Shown here: one piece after another, positions 43,736 to 53,012 of the stretch | How the letters are laid out: each line of letters starts with the position of its first letter | How positions within the stretch are numbered: position 1 is the stretch's first letter | Source of the DNA: Acidobacteria bacterium RIFCSPLOWO2_12_FULL_54_10 | GTDB taxonomy: Bacteria; Acidobacteriota; Terriglobia; 2-12-FULL-54-10 | Direction: 5' to 3' | Length of the DNA stretch: 53,573 nucleotides | Assembly: GCA_001767075.1 (NCBI GenBank) | Contig: MEKX01000157.1 | Location: forward strand, 1-53,573 | Notes under the pieces: model-generated | What the model saw: only the letters and a program-made list of their open reading frames with translations | What the model was told of the DNA's origin: nothing | Databases searched by the model: none | Made by a program: the position numbers and the translations under genes

Positions 43736-44362
43736 GTGTCGCGAGGGACTCCGCAGACAATGCGGCTGGTAGAGTATGCCACCGCTAGTATGATAATTCC
43801 GGGGGAGTCGGAATCGGGCGACCGCTATATTGCTGCTCCCACGCCAACCGGGGCGCTGATCGCGGTGATCGATGGCCTGGGGCATGGAGTGGAGGCGGCG
43901 GAGGCCTCCAAAGTGGCCGTGGCGACGCTGGAACGTTACGCCTCGGAATCCGTCATCGCATTGATTCGACGCTGTAACGAAGCAATGAAAACAACGCGCG
44001 GCGCGGTGATGAGCCTGGCCTCGTTCAGCGCCCAGAACCACACCATGACTTGCCTGGGCGTGGGCAATGTGGAAGGCGTCTTGCTGCGCACGGATGCGCA
44101 GGCGGGCCAGTCGCGGGAAAGCATTTTGATGCGCGGCGGAGTGGTCGGCTTTCGGCTCCCCACACTGCGAGCCTTGGTCATGCCTGTTTCGCCCGGAGAC
44201 ATTTTGATTCTTGCCACCGACGGCATTCGGAGCGGTTTTGAGATCAACCTGAGCATCAGTGCCCCGCTGCAGCAGATCGCCGACACTATTTGCAGCCAAC
44301 ACGGGAAAGGTACTGATGACGCCCTGGTATTGGTGGCCCGATATATGGGAGACGGGTCATGA
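43736..44362 (+). CDS. rsbX: RsbX-type PP2C phosphatase
   Basis: A 208-residue SpoIIE/PP2C-like phosphatase that should dephosphorylate RsbR and RsbS to reset the stressosome. The metal-binding motifs are ESGDRYIA, GALIAVIDGLGHG, LASFSAQNHTMTCLGVGNVEG, GDILILATDGIRSGF and GTDDALVLVARY. It lacks an extra sensor domain, like RsbX and unlike RsbU. The GTG start follows the rsbT stop by one base; its TGA overlaps the ATG of the next gene as ATGA. Confidence 0.92.
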   Translation: MSRGTPQTMRLVEYATASMIIPGESESGDRYIAAPTPTGALIAVIDGLGHGVEAAEASKVAVATLERYASESVIALIRRCNEAMKTTRGAVMSLASFSAQNHTMTCLGVGNVEGVLLRTDAQAGQSRESILMRGGVVGFRLPTLRALVMPVSPGDILILATDGIRSGFEINLSISAPLQQIADTICSQHGKGTDDALVLVARYMGDGS

Positions 44363-46854
44363 GCGATATCTTGGACCAATTGACGAAGCAATATGCAGCC
44401 GCACTGCACGACTTTCTTGCGGTGGGAGGGGAGGCCGCGTTGCGCCGGGCTTATGAGCTAGGGCGCCAAGCCATTGCCGACCGGGTGGGCGTTCTGGAAA
44501 TGTTCGCAATCCATAGCAGGTTGATTACGACAACCTTCGCGGTTCCCGTCCCGCGTGAACCGGCTATGCAAATCTCCGAGCGGGCCGCGGCGTTTTTTGC
44601 CGAATGCTTGTCGCCTTTTGAAATGGCACTGGGCGGTTACCAGGAAGCGAACGAGTCGCTGCGCGTTAAGGTCGAACAGATTCAGGCAGCCGAAAAGGAA
44701 GCGCAGCTGCAGAACCAGGAATTGGTGGCCGCCTACCGGTCCGTAGAAATGGAGCGCCGTCGCTACCAGGAACTGTTTGATTTTGCTCCAGACGCCTACT
44801 TGATCACGGATCTGGGCGCCATTATCCAGGAGGCTAACACCCCGGCGGCCGCCCTGCTTCAGCGCCATCAAGACCTTCTGGTAGGCGAGTCCTTGTCCTC
44901 TTTCGTAGTCGAGGAAGAGCTGCAATCGTTTCTGGGCCAATTGGCACGGCTTCGGAATGGGGAACCAGAAAAATTGGAATTCTGGCAACTGGCGGTGCAG
45001 CGCCCCAATGGCAGATCCATCCCTGTTTCCCTCACCGTGGGAATCGTGCGCGATCCGCACGGCGTGCCTGTGGGCCTGCGCTGTCTGCTGCGCGACATCA
45101 CGGAAAGGAAACGACTGGAGGAGGAGAGATCTCAACTTCGCGTTCGGGAGCATCTGGCTCGCACGGAGTCCGAGGCGGCCCAACGACTAAAGTTCCTAGC
45201 GGAAGCGAGCACCGCCTTGACAGGTTCCCTGGACTACGAGTCCATCCCGGCCAATATCGCGCGTCTTGCGGTGCCGCACCTGGCAGATGGTTGTTTTGTG
45301 CACCTGACTGATGATTCGATGGCTATCCGTCATTTTGCAGCGGCCCATAAGGACTCCGGGAAAGCGGAGTTCCTGGAAGGGCTGCAATCCCACAAGCCCC
45401 AACGAGAGTTGCCGCCTCCCGTAGCGGAGGTCTTACGTAGGGGAAGACCGGAAATTATCCTGGAAATCTCCGATGCCTGGCTGGAAGGTTTTGCCGGCGG
45501 GCCCGAGGATTTCAAAATTCTGCGCAACATGAACTTTACGTCTGCATTAGTGGTGCCGCTTATTACGCCGGGACGCCTGCTGGGAGCGATTACCTTAGGA
45601 AGCGCCGCATCGAATCGTCTCTATACTGCCGAGGACGTTGCTCTGGCGGATGTATTTGCCCGTCGCTGCGCTTTGGTTCTTGAAAACGCCAGACTCTACC
45701 AGCAGGTCGTCATTGAACGGGACAAGGCCGAAAGGGCCAGCCAGGCGAAAGAGGAATTTGTGGCAGTCCTCAGCCATGAGCTGAGGACTCCTCTGATGGC
45801 AATCCTTGGTTGGGCGCGCCTTCTGAACAGGCAGCCTCAGATCATGACGAATAAGGACCTCGGCGACGGAATCCGATCATTAGAGCACAATGCCCAAACG
45901 ATCGCCCGGCTGGTCGATGATTGCCTGGACGTAGCCCGGATTTCCGAAGGCAAGATTAAACTGCAAAGGGAATTGGTAGATCTGAATCAGGTGGCCAAGG
46001 CAGCCTCTGCGGCTACTGGTGAAATGGCTCATGCCAAGCGAATCCGGTTCGCGATACACTCCTCGGGCTCCAGCCTCACTGTTTCCGGCGACAAGACTCG
46101 ACTGGAACAAGTGCTGCTGAACTTGCTGACAAATGCTATCAAATATACCGAGAGAGGTGGCGAAATTTCTGTCAATTTGCGCCAGGCAGGCAAGGAAGGA
46201 GAAATCGAAGTGCGGGACACGGGGATCGGGATCGATCCCGATTTCATTGAGCAAATCTTTCAGCCTTTCGGCCAAGGGACTATGAATTGGTTTGCCTCCG
46301 AGTCCGGCCTCGGACTGGGACTCGCCATCGCGCGCGAGATTGTCCAGATGCATGGCGGCCGTATTTGGGCCGAGAGTTCCGGACGAGGACGTGGAAGCAC
46401 TTTCCGTCTGCAGTTGCCGCTAACTCCGGTTGCCGTGCTGCAGAAGGATGTTGGTTCGCAACAACTGTCTGTCCTGCCGGAGGTCAAACCGTTGCGGATA
46501 TTGTTCGTAGAAGATTCTAGGGATGTTCTCAATTTGCTTCGGATAGAGCTGGAAGCGTTGGGTTATTCCGTCCTGATGGCAGCGGACGGCGAGAGCGGAT
46601 TGGAAATCGCTAAACGGGAACTGCCGGATGTGCTTGTTTCAGACATTAAGATGCCACGGTTTGACGGATACCAATTAATTGAGCAGGTCCGCAGGATCCC
46701 GCAGTTAGCTGCAATTCCTGCCATCGCCCTGACTGGTTTTGGCAGGAGCAAGGATGTCGAAAAAGCTCTCCACGCCGGGTATAATGCCCACCTTTGCAAG
46801 CCTGTCGAGCTGAACGAACTGATTGCTGTGATTCAAAAACTAGCTTCCGTGTGA
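44359..46854 (+). CDS. RsbU_N-PAS-GAF hybrid histidine kinase
   Basis: An 831-residue soluble hybrid kinase. Residues 1-95 resemble the RsbT-binding N-terminal domain of RsbU (LTKQYAAALHDFLAVGGEAALRRAYELGRQAI, in two parts around FLAVGG; VLEMFAIHSRLI). Then come a coiled coil, PAS (about 140-255), GAF (about 275-450), HisKA with the His in AVLSHELRTPLMAILGW, HATPase (NLLTNAIKYTERGG, DTGIGIDPDFIEQIFQPFGQ, GLGLGLAIAREIVQ) and a receiver (about 705-825; RILFVEDSRDVLN, LVSDIKMPRFDGYQ, IALTGFGRSKD, LCKPVEL). It has no membrane segment. Coupled by an ATGA overlap to rsbX, it takes the place that rsbU has in Bacillus, so free RsbT may set its activity. Confidence 0.92.
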   Translation: MSDILDQLTKQYAAALHDFLAVGGEAALRRAYELGRQAIADRVGVLEMFAIHSRLITTTFAVPVPREPAMQISERAAAFFAECLSPFEMALGGYQEANESLRVKVEQIQAAEKEAQLQNQELVAAYRSVEMERRRYQELFDFAPDAYLITDLGAIIQEANTPAAALLQRHQDLLVGESLSSFVVEEELQSFLGQLARLRNGEPEKLEFWQLAVQRPNGRSIPVSLTVGIVRDPHGVPVGLRCLLRDITERKRLEEERSQLRVREHLARTESEAAQRLKFLAEASTALTGSLDYESIPANIARLAVPHLADGCFVHLTDDSMAIRHFAAAHKDSGKAEFLEGLQSHKPQRELPPPVAEVLRRGRPEIILEISDAWLEGFAGGPEDFKILRNMNFTSALVVPLITPGRLLGAITLGSAASNRLYTAEDVALADVFARRCALVLENARLYQQVVIERDKAERASQAKEEFVAVLSHELRTPLMAILGWARLLNRQPQIMTNKDLGDGIRSLEHNAQTIARLVDDCLDVARISEGKIKLQRELVDLNQVAKAASAATGEMAHAKRIRFAIHSSGSSLTVSGDKTRLEQVLLNLLTNAIKYTERGGEISVNLRQAGKEGEIEVRDTGIGIDPDFIEQIFQPFGQGTMNWFASESGLGLGLAIAREIVQMHGGRIWAESSGRGRGSTFRLQLPLTPVAVLQKDVGSQQLSVLPEVKPLRILFVEDSRDVLNLLRIELEALGYSVLMAADGESGLEIAKRELPDVLVSDIKMPRFDGYQLIEQVRRIPQLAAIPAIALTGFGRSKDVEKALHAGYNAHLCKPVELNELIAVIQKLASV

Positions 46855-47211
46855 GGGATGTACTCTGCGCCAAGCGGACATCCCGCAGGCCGCATGGCCC
46901 GTGGCTCTGGATGGTACCCGCATTCCAGCGAGTCTGGAAAAGTCATTCCTACCGAATACTTCCGACAGTCGATCTCGAATTGCGATCAGATTCTCTCCCT
47001 TAATGAAAATTCTCAATAACCGTCGGAAGGTCAGACACATAGATCATTTGAGGAATTGACCCTGCTTGGTAGTACTGGGACTGGCTACCGCTTTGGCAAT
47101 CCAAATGCCCTTTCACCGAGTGGGTAAATGGACTCGAGGCGTACGCTGATGAAACCAGAGGGCAGCGAAGGGCCATTACCTGAAAGGCGCACGTAGACAG
47201 GTGGCGAAGTG
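46855..47211. other. Intergenic after the stressosome operon
   Basis: 357 bases without a gene. CTTCCGAC (near 46962) and GTCGGAAG (near 47022) form a long-loop inverted repeat of eight bases, perhaps by chance. The promoter of the PilZ gene is expected here. Confidence 0.35.
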
Positions 47212-47859
47212 ATGAGCTTACCAGCTCCATCCTGGAGTGAACGCCGCATCGTACACAGATTCGCGACAGTGAGCCCCATTCGGTTCGAATGGCTAACCGC
47301 TGGGGGCGACCTGTTTCGCGCCCGTGGGATGACGCGCGACATTTCCAATGGAGGAGTATTCAGTTACGTCGAACACCCCTTATCAGCCGGTTTAGAAGTC
47401 ACCTTTGACGTCTTGTTCCCGGCAGAACTGGTGGGCCGCGAGGCAGTGATGTTGCGTTGCCGCGGTCGAGTGCTGCGCAGCGAGAAATTTCATAACCGTT
47501 TCGGAGTTGCTGTTTCGATGGAAGGCCTCCATCTGATCGACACGGCAAAGTTTTACCGACGTGCATCTCTGCGGGTCGTCCCTGCCTCCACCGTAATAGC
47601 CGAGTGCGCCGGATTGCACGCGGCGGTTCGGGATTTATCTCCGATTGGCGCTTTCGTTGAGGATCGCGATCCCCAGCCGCTCGGCCGTAGGATCGAGTTG
47701 CACCTCCAGACGCGGGAATGGAAGGGCGAAATCGAAATGGATGCTATTGTGCGACGGGTGGAGCCCGAAACGGGCATGGGCGTGGAGTTTGTCGTTATAA
47801 CCCGCGATGCTCAACGCCAGTTGCGAGAACTTGTGAGAAACGGCGCGACTGCGGAATAA
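47212..47859 (+). CDS. Tandem PilZ-domain protein
   Basis: A 215-residue protein of two PilZ domains. The first (about 10-105) has RRIVHR (RxxxR) and TRDISNGGVFSY (DxSxxG); the second (about 115-205) has RRASLR (RxxxR) and VRDLSPIGAFVED (DxSxxG). Both motif pairs for c-di-GMP are complete, so it may bind two dimers or sense concentration in a graded way. No output domain. GTG at 47209 precedes ATG 47212 in frame; the ATG is preferred. It lies just upstream of the exopolysaccharide operon in the same direction, which it may control. Confidence 0.9.
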   Translation: MSLPAPSWSERRIVHRFATVSPIRFEWLTAGGDLFRARGMTRDISNGGVFSYVEHPLSAGLEVTFDVLFPAELVGREAVMLRCRGRVLRSEKFHNRFGVAVSMEGLHLIDTAKFYRRASLRVVPASTVIAECAGLHAAVRDLSPIGAFVEDRDPQPLGRRIELHLQTREWKGEIEMDAIVRRVEPETGMGVEFVVITRDAQRQLRELVRNGATAE

Positions 47860-48152
47860 GAAATCCAAATCAGGCTACTACTTCGATTCATGGTAATCCT
47901 TCGGCGAGCCAATGCTATCGGATTCAATCTGGCTGCTTCTGGAAAAAAAATTTGTTTGCGGAGCCAAAGAGTAACTGCATTCCACTAAAAAGCCTCTCCA
48001 ATACCACTTTCCCGTTGTGTTGAATTTTGCTTTCCCACCCTCCGACTCTAGCACTAACTTGCTCCGTTGCCTCACTTAACTGTTCCAACTGTATTTCTGT
48101 TCCCTCTGGCCCCGCTCTTGCATTGATCCAAGTGGCAGACGAGGGAGGTTGT

Positions 48153-48722
48153 ATGGCTTGGAAGAAAGTTTGCACCGCAATTTTCCTTCTGAGTTTCCTG
48201 GCACTTCGGGCGGAAGGGCAGCAAACCCAGTCGATCGCATTCGGCGATGGGGAATACTTTCTGGGCCCGGAGGATGTGGTCCAGATCTGGATTTGGAAGG
48301 AGCCTGATCTTTCCACCACCGCTGTCGTGCGACCGGATGGAAAACTTTCCTTACCACTCATCGGCGAGCTTGAGGCAAAGGAAAAGACTGCAACGCAACT
48401 GCAAGAGGAGATTCGAAACAAGCTGCGAAGCTACATCGCCGACCCCGTGGTCACCGTGATTGTGAAGGAAGTCAACTTCCCCAAGGTCTCCGTGCTTGGC
48501 AAGGTCCACAAGCCGGATATGTACAAGCTCAAGCAGAAGATTACAGTCCTCGATGCCATTGCAATGGCAGGAGGATTTACCGACTATGCCAAACGCGACA
48601 AGGTCTTCGTGATCCGAAAGAATTCTATCCAGCAGCAACGAATTCAGATCAATCTCAAGAGCCCCGAGAAAGAAGCTGGGCCATTCTACTTGCAACCGTT
48701 CGACACCGTGTACGTGGAATGA
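48153..48722 (+). CDS. Wza-type polysaccharide export protein
   Basis: A 189-residue outer-membrane exporter of the Wza/OPX class. ATG 48153 is chosen for GGGAGGTTGT upstream and the signal peptide it opens (MAWKKVCTAIFLLSFLALRA, then EGQ). The poly-export domain is YFLGPEDVVQIWIWKEPDLS, VRPDGKLSLPLIGELEAKEKT and IADPVVTVIVKEV; then a SLBB domain (VSVLGKVHKPDMYKLKQKIT, AIAMAGGFTDYAKRDKVFVI). No lipobox Cys and no C-terminal barrel helix, so it is a short OPX and another outer-membrane protein (perhaps the one at 49344) may complete the channel. First gene of the EPS operon. Confidence 0.92.
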   Translation: MAWKKVCTAIFLLSFLALRAEGQQTQSIAFGDGEYFLGPEDVVQIWIWKEPDLSTTAVVRPDGKLSLPLIGELEAKEKTATQLQEEIRNKLRSYIADPVVTVIVKEVNFPKVSVLGKVHKPDMYKLKQKITVLDAIAMAGGFTDYAKRDKVFVIRKNSIQQQRIQINLKSPEKEAGPFYLQPFDTVYVE

Positions 48723-48723
48723 A

Positions 48724-49260
48724 ATGGAACAGACGCTGGAAACCATCGGACATGGGCGCGGAGAGGCCGCAGTGGGACCGAACCGCAAAATCAGGATGCT
48801 GCTCTCGAGTAAGAATGTGATGTTTCTTGAGGGAATCCGGGCGATTCTCGGCCAAGACCCTTCGATTCAGATAGTGGGAGAAGCCCGCCAGCTCAGTGAA
48901 ACGGTAGAAAAAGCTGATGTCCTTCATCCGCACGTGGTGTTGTTGGACGGTGTTCTAACGGATTTCAGCACCCTGGACGCCATCCAGAACATGAGGCGAG
49001 CCCACGCGAAGATCAAGATCATGGTGCTCAGTGTATCCGGGCGGTTGAATTCCACTGCGCCACTCTTGGCCGCCGGCGCCTCGATGTATGTTCCCCCGGA
49101 GATTGGACCAGCGCAGTTGTTCCACTGGATCCATGCTGCCGTGTCGCCGGATGGACGGCAGTCTGTGCAGCATGTAAGCGGCGCCCACATGCGCCGCGAT
49201 CAAAAAGCCCCAAGACCGGGCGGGGGCAATCTACGGATCGTGAAAAGGACGAGGATATGA
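48724..49260 (+). CDS. Receiver-domain protein within the EPS operon
   Basis: A 178-residue NarL-like receiver: KIRMLLSSKNVMFLEGIRAIL, HPHVVLLDGVLTDFSTLDAI (phospho-Asp), IMVLSVSGRLNSTAPLLAAGAS, YVPPEIGPAQLFHWIHAAV. The acidic pocket is reduced (LSSKN) and the active-site Lys is replaced (MYVPPE), so it is a degenerate receiver. The tail (about 145-178) is short and basic and not a helix-turn-helix. It starts one base after the Wza stop. It may be a protein-protein regulator of polysaccharide assembly. Confidence 0.78.
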   Translation: MEQTLETIGHGRGEAAVGPNRKIRMLLSSKNVMFLEGIRAILGQDPSIQIVGEARQLSETVEKADVLHPHVVLLDGVLTDFSTLDAIQNMRRAHAKIKIMVLSVSGRLNSTAPLLAAGASMYVPPEIGPAQLFHWIHAAVSPDGRQSVQHVSGAHMRRDQKAPRPGGGNLRIVKRTRI

Positions 49261-49343
49261 GAACGGAACCGCAGGATGGCTGGGTTGGAATTGTTGGACC
49301 GGCCCGCACCCCGCGATTCCGCAGCAACCCAAGGGGGACAAAG

Positions 49344-50720
49344 ATGCTGATTCGATGGCTGGTCTTCGGGATGATGGCATTCGCCGTGACGGCTGCGGCG
49401 CAGGAGCCATCGACTCAACAGGCCCTGGCTCAGGAGCCCGCGGCCCGAGAGATGCAGGCTCAACAAGAAGCACCGGCTCAGACTGGATTCTATTTCAACA
49501 CCCCGCTGGTTGTAAGCGCGACCCGGGAACGGGGCTTGCAGGTCGGCCAAAACCGCTTCGATGATGACGTCCTGTTGATCACATCTCCAGAGTTTTCTTT
49601 CCGCAGCGCAAGGCCCCGAACCGACTTCTTCCTGGGTTACATACCGGAGCTGCAACTCTTCAAGCGGTACAACGATCTCAACACTCTGGATCATGCGGCC
49701 CGTTTACGCTTGACGCATCGTCCCACACCGCGTCTACTATTCGACGCGACCAATTCGTTCCTGCAAACCGAAGATGTGGGGCGCGCAGTCTCGGAGAGTG
49801 CATTCCTGCTGCCGCGCGGTCAATTCCTGGAAAATACATTCAGCTTGAATGTGGACTATAGCTGGAGTCCGCAAACCAAGGTGAGCCCTGTATTTTTGAA
49901 CACCGTGGCAAAACTCCTGCTGCCCGAGCTGAGAGAGACGGAACTGTTCACAGGCCGGTTCGAGCAAATGGGCACTGCCACGGGCATTTTCCTGTCGCAC
50001 ATGCTGGGCCGCCAGCATCAGGTGTCGGCGGGCTATACGTTTTTTGTCATTCAAGATCTGAAACATGGATTTCACTGGCCTTTCGCAACCGGCGCCAGAT
50101 CCCAATCTACGCACGGCATCAGCCTTGGCTACCAATACGGCTTTGAGCCACGGGGCATTTCGCTGGAGCTCTCCGGCGGCTTGTTGCATAGTCGCAGCAA
50201 CACCTACCGGATAGCAGCTCGCTTTGAGAAGCGGTGGAGTTCTTTCGTTGTTGCCGCGGGGATCAGCCGCGAGATCGCTTTGCTGGGAGGTCTGGGGGGC
50301 ACCGCGGCATCTGCCGCTCGGCTGGCGAGCGGAGTGCTCCCCGATAACTTCTATGAGATGGCAATGTTAAGCCTCGAAGGCAGCCTCGGAAACCGCTGGG
50401 GCTTGGAACTTAGAACGCAAGTAGGAAGCAGCAATCCGGGGATTCAGGTTGAAGACATCGAGAGCTTCTCCGGCCAGCTCCGGCTCTCCTACCGGTTGAC
50501 GGATCGCATCTACCCGTTCCTGGGTGCGAGCGTTTACAGTCAAAGTTACAGTGAATTGCTCCTGACTTCCCTGGCACGACAACGCTATTTCGTAGGGTTC
50601 TCCATCGTTCTTTCCCGACCGCCGGAGTGGGGAGCTTTGCCCGAACGAACGGGAGTGTGGCCTGCTGATCCGTCGCCCGCCGACAGGCAGAGACAGAAAT
50701 CCGAAAGCGCGGGGAGATAA
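49344..50720 (+). CDS. Outer-membrane beta-barrel protein of the EPS operon
   Basis: A 458-residue exported protein. ATG 49344 is chosen because GGGGGACAAAG precedes it and a signal peptide follows (MLIRWLVFGMMAFAVTAAAQ); the frame is open upstream to 49257. After a Gln/Ala-rich spacer there are many amphipathic strands ending in aromatic residues (YFNTPLVVSATRERG, EFSFRSARPRTDFFLGYIPEL, HQVSAGYTFFVIQDLKHGF, LSYRLTDRIYPFLGASVYSQS, RQRYFVGFSIVLSR), as in a barrel of the BBP2/GfcD-like kind. Its place between the OPX and the Wzc-like kinase suggests a polysaccharide outlet. Family not certain. Confidence 0.78.
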   Translation: MLIRWLVFGMMAFAVTAAAQEPSTQQALAQEPAAREMQAQQEAPAQTGFYFNTPLVVSATRERGLQVGQNRFDDDVLLITSPEFSFRSARPRTDFFLGYIPELQLFKRYNDLNTLDHAARLRLTHRPTPRLLFDATNSFLQTEDVGRAVSESAFLLPRGQFLENTFSLNVDYSWSPQTKVSPVFLNTVAKLLLPELRETELFTGRFEQMGTATGIFLSHMLGRQHQVSAGYTFFVIQDLKHGFHWPFATGARSQSTHGISLGYQYGFEPRGISLELSGGLLHSRSNTYRIAARFEKRWSSFVVAAGISREIALLGGLGGTAASAARLASGVLPDNFYEMAMLSLEGSLGNRWGLELRTQVGSSNPGIQVEDIESFSGQLRLSYRLTDRIYPFLGASVYSQSYSELLLTSLARQRYFVGFSIVLSRPPEWGALPERTGVWPADPSPADRQRQKSESAGR

Positions 50721-50726
50721 GCAGCC

Positions 50727-53012
50727 ATGCAAGCAACGGAAACCGCCAAAGAATTTTCCATTGGCAGAATATTTGCGGTGATCCGAAAGCGCAGAGCTTG
50801 GCTGCTGACCACTGTGTTGCTGGCAACTCTTGCGGCTGCGATCTATGCCTTCAGCCAGGCCGATCGTTTCCGGGCGGAGGCGCTGTTAGCAGCCGAGCCT
50901 CCGGGCGTCCCGAATTACGTCAAGCGCGATATGCCTACTGCCCCCATCAATATGCAGGACAAATTATGGCTCATCCGCGAACGCCTGTTCAATCCCACGG
51001 TGCTCGAGACGGTCATTCAGGAATTCCAGCTTTACGCGAACACTCTCCCCGAAAACTTTTTGGAAAAGATGTGGGCTCAATCCAAGCTCCGGCTGATGGA
51101 AGCCGCCCGAAGCCTGCCGTTTTATCATCCGGAAGAAATGACCGAAACAGAACGGCGGCAACGCCAGATTGAGGATATGAAGTCGAGAATTACGATCCAG
51201 GTGGAAGCAGCCGATGCCTTCGCGATTGGTTTTGAGGGAAAAGGCAGGGAGCAAACAATGGATGTGGCCAATCGACTGGCCGACCTGCTGGTCCAGAGGA
51301 CAACAGCGGTCAGCGAGCAGAATGCCAGTTGGGCCGCAGGCTTTCTGAAAACCGAAGTGGAGCAGGTCAAGACAAGACTGGACCAGCAGAACGAACAGAT
51401 CCGGCAGTATCAGCAGCGAGCTCCGGATGAATTGCCGGCACGTTTGGCGACGGATCTGAAGTTTCTGGAGACGTTGCAAGCTCAATTGCACGCCAAAACA
51501 GAGCAGATCTCTGACGACCAAGCCCGGCGCTCGGCCGTCTTGCAGGAATTGAAAGACCTCGAAGACCAGGGAGCGCTAGAGTCTGGGGTAAAGTCGTCCA
51601 CGGAGACCCGGCTGGATGAGTTGCGGACTCGGCTGAAACAACTACAGGCGACTTATACCGACCAATACCCTGAGATCCGAAGTGTTCAGACAGAAATTCA
51701 GAGCTTGGAGAAAACCATTACGGCCAGCCAGAGCGCTGACGGGACAATTCGCGGGGAAGCCACGCCCGCCAGACTTCGGTACGTGGCTTTGAAAGCGGAG
51801 TCGGAGGAGATCAACCAACGATTGGAGAGCTACCGGAAACAGCAAAGCGAGCTTTCCTCCGATATGGCAGGTTACGAGCGAAAAGTAAACTCAGCACCGC
51901 AGCGGGAAAGAACCTTGGCCGAACTGGTCAGGAATTACGAGCTAACAAGGGCGGAATATCAGTCGCTTCTCGATAAACAGAATCAGGCGCAACTCGATGA
52001 GCGTCTGAGCAAGGTAAATCAAAACTCCGATTTTCGGATCGTTCGAAATGCAATCCTCCCCTTGAAACCATACGCTCCGCAACGTGCCCGAATTATTCTG
52101 ATGGGAGTATTTGCCGGCCTCGCCCTGGGTGTCGGCCTGGTTGTCTTCGCAGAGGCTCGGGATACTTCCTATGACAGCGCCGAGGAATTTCACGATTCCA
52201 CGAATCTGCCGGTACTGACGGTAGTCCCATCCCTTCATTCGCCCAGCAACGGACGGACTCGCTCCGGGACACGATCCAACACGCTCTCGCTAGGGACCAG
52301 GCCTTTGGAGAACAAGTGCGTGGTGGCGTTGAGTGATCCCCGATCCATTGCTTCCGAGCAGTATGGCATCTTGGCGATGGAAGTTCGCCAACGCCTGGGG
52401 AGAGAGCCCGGCAAGGTGCTGGCAGTGACCAGCGCCGCCGGCGGCGAGGGGAAGACAATCACTTCTCTGAACTTGAGCCTGGTATTGTCCAGAACAATGG
52501 ATGGCCGGGTCCTGCTCCTGGAGAGCGATTTGCGCAGGCCGCGGCTCCAGGAATATCTGGGCTTCCGCCCGCAGAAAGGCTTCAGCGATCTCCTCAAAGC
52601 GCCCGATGATCCAATGGAGCCCTACCTGGTGAGGGTCAACGGGCTTTCCGTTCTCCCGGGCGGACCTGTTCTCGAAGATCCTTTGAAACTGTTGGCCTCG
52701 CCACAGACACCTGCTGTTTTTGCCCGTCTCCGACAGAAGTTTGATCTCATTGTTGTCGATACGCCTCCGATACTTCCCATCGCCGACACGCACATTCTGT
52801 CAGGCTTCTCGGATGGAGTCATTCTCGTTGTTCGCGCCAGGCAGACTCGCCGTGAGCTTCTCCAGCATGCCCTCCGGAGCTTCCGCGTATCCAATCTTCT
52901 CGGGGTGGTATTGAACGGAGTGGACCTCCAACGCTCTGGCTACTACTACGCGTACGATTACTACGCGAATCAATACCTTGCCGGCGAGAAACAAAAGGGG
53001 TCAAGGCCATGA
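50727..53012 (+). CDS. Wzc-like tyrosine autokinase / chain-length regulator
   Basis: A 761-residue inner-membrane co-polymerase and BY-kinase for exopolysaccharide. Wzz domain with two membrane segments (about 27-43 and 452-470), a long periplasmic coiled coil (about 190-430, GNVR-type end), and a C-terminal kinase with Walker A TSAAGGEGKT, Walker A' VLLLESDLRRPRL, Walker B FDLIVVDTPP and a C-terminal Tyr cluster (SGYYYAYDYYANQYL) for autophosphorylation. The Walker A' Asp is in ESDLR. It follows the barrel gene by six bases and overlaps the next gene by ATGA. Confidence 0.94.
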   Translation: MQATETAKEFSIGRIFAVIRKRRAWLLTTVLLATLAAAIYAFSQADRFRAEALLAAEPPGVPNYVKRDMPTAPINMQDKLWLIRERLFNPTVLETVIQEFQLYANTLPENFLEKMWAQSKLRLMEAARSLPFYHPEEMTETERRQRQIEDMKSRITIQVEAADAFAIGFEGKGREQTMDVANRLADLLVQRTTAVSEQNASWAAGFLKTEVEQVKTRLDQQNEQIRQYQQRAPDELPARLATDLKFLETLQAQLHAKTEQISDDQARRSAVLQELKDLEDQGALESGVKSSTETRLDELRTRLKQLQATYTDQYPEIRSVQTEIQSLEKTITASQSADGTIRGEATPARLRYVALKAESEEINQRLESYRKQQSELSSDMAGYERKVNSAPQRERTLAELVRNYELTRAEYQSLLDKQNQAQLDERLSKVNQNSDFRIVRNAILPLKPYAPQRARIILMGVFAGLALGVGLVVFAEARDTSYDSAEEFHDSTNLPVLTVVPSLHSPSNGRTRSGTRSNTLSLGTRPLENKCVVALSDPRSIASEQYGILAMEVRQRLGREPGKVLAVTSAAGGEGKTITSLNLSLVLSRTMDGRVLLLESDLRRPRLQEYLGFRPQKGFSDLLKAPDDPMEPYLVRVNGLSVLPGGPVLEDPLKLLASPQTPAVFARLRQKFDLIVVDTPPILPIADTHILSGFSDGVILVVRARQTRRELLQHALRSFRVSNLLGVVLNGVDLQRSGYYYAYDYYANQYLAGEKQKGSRP

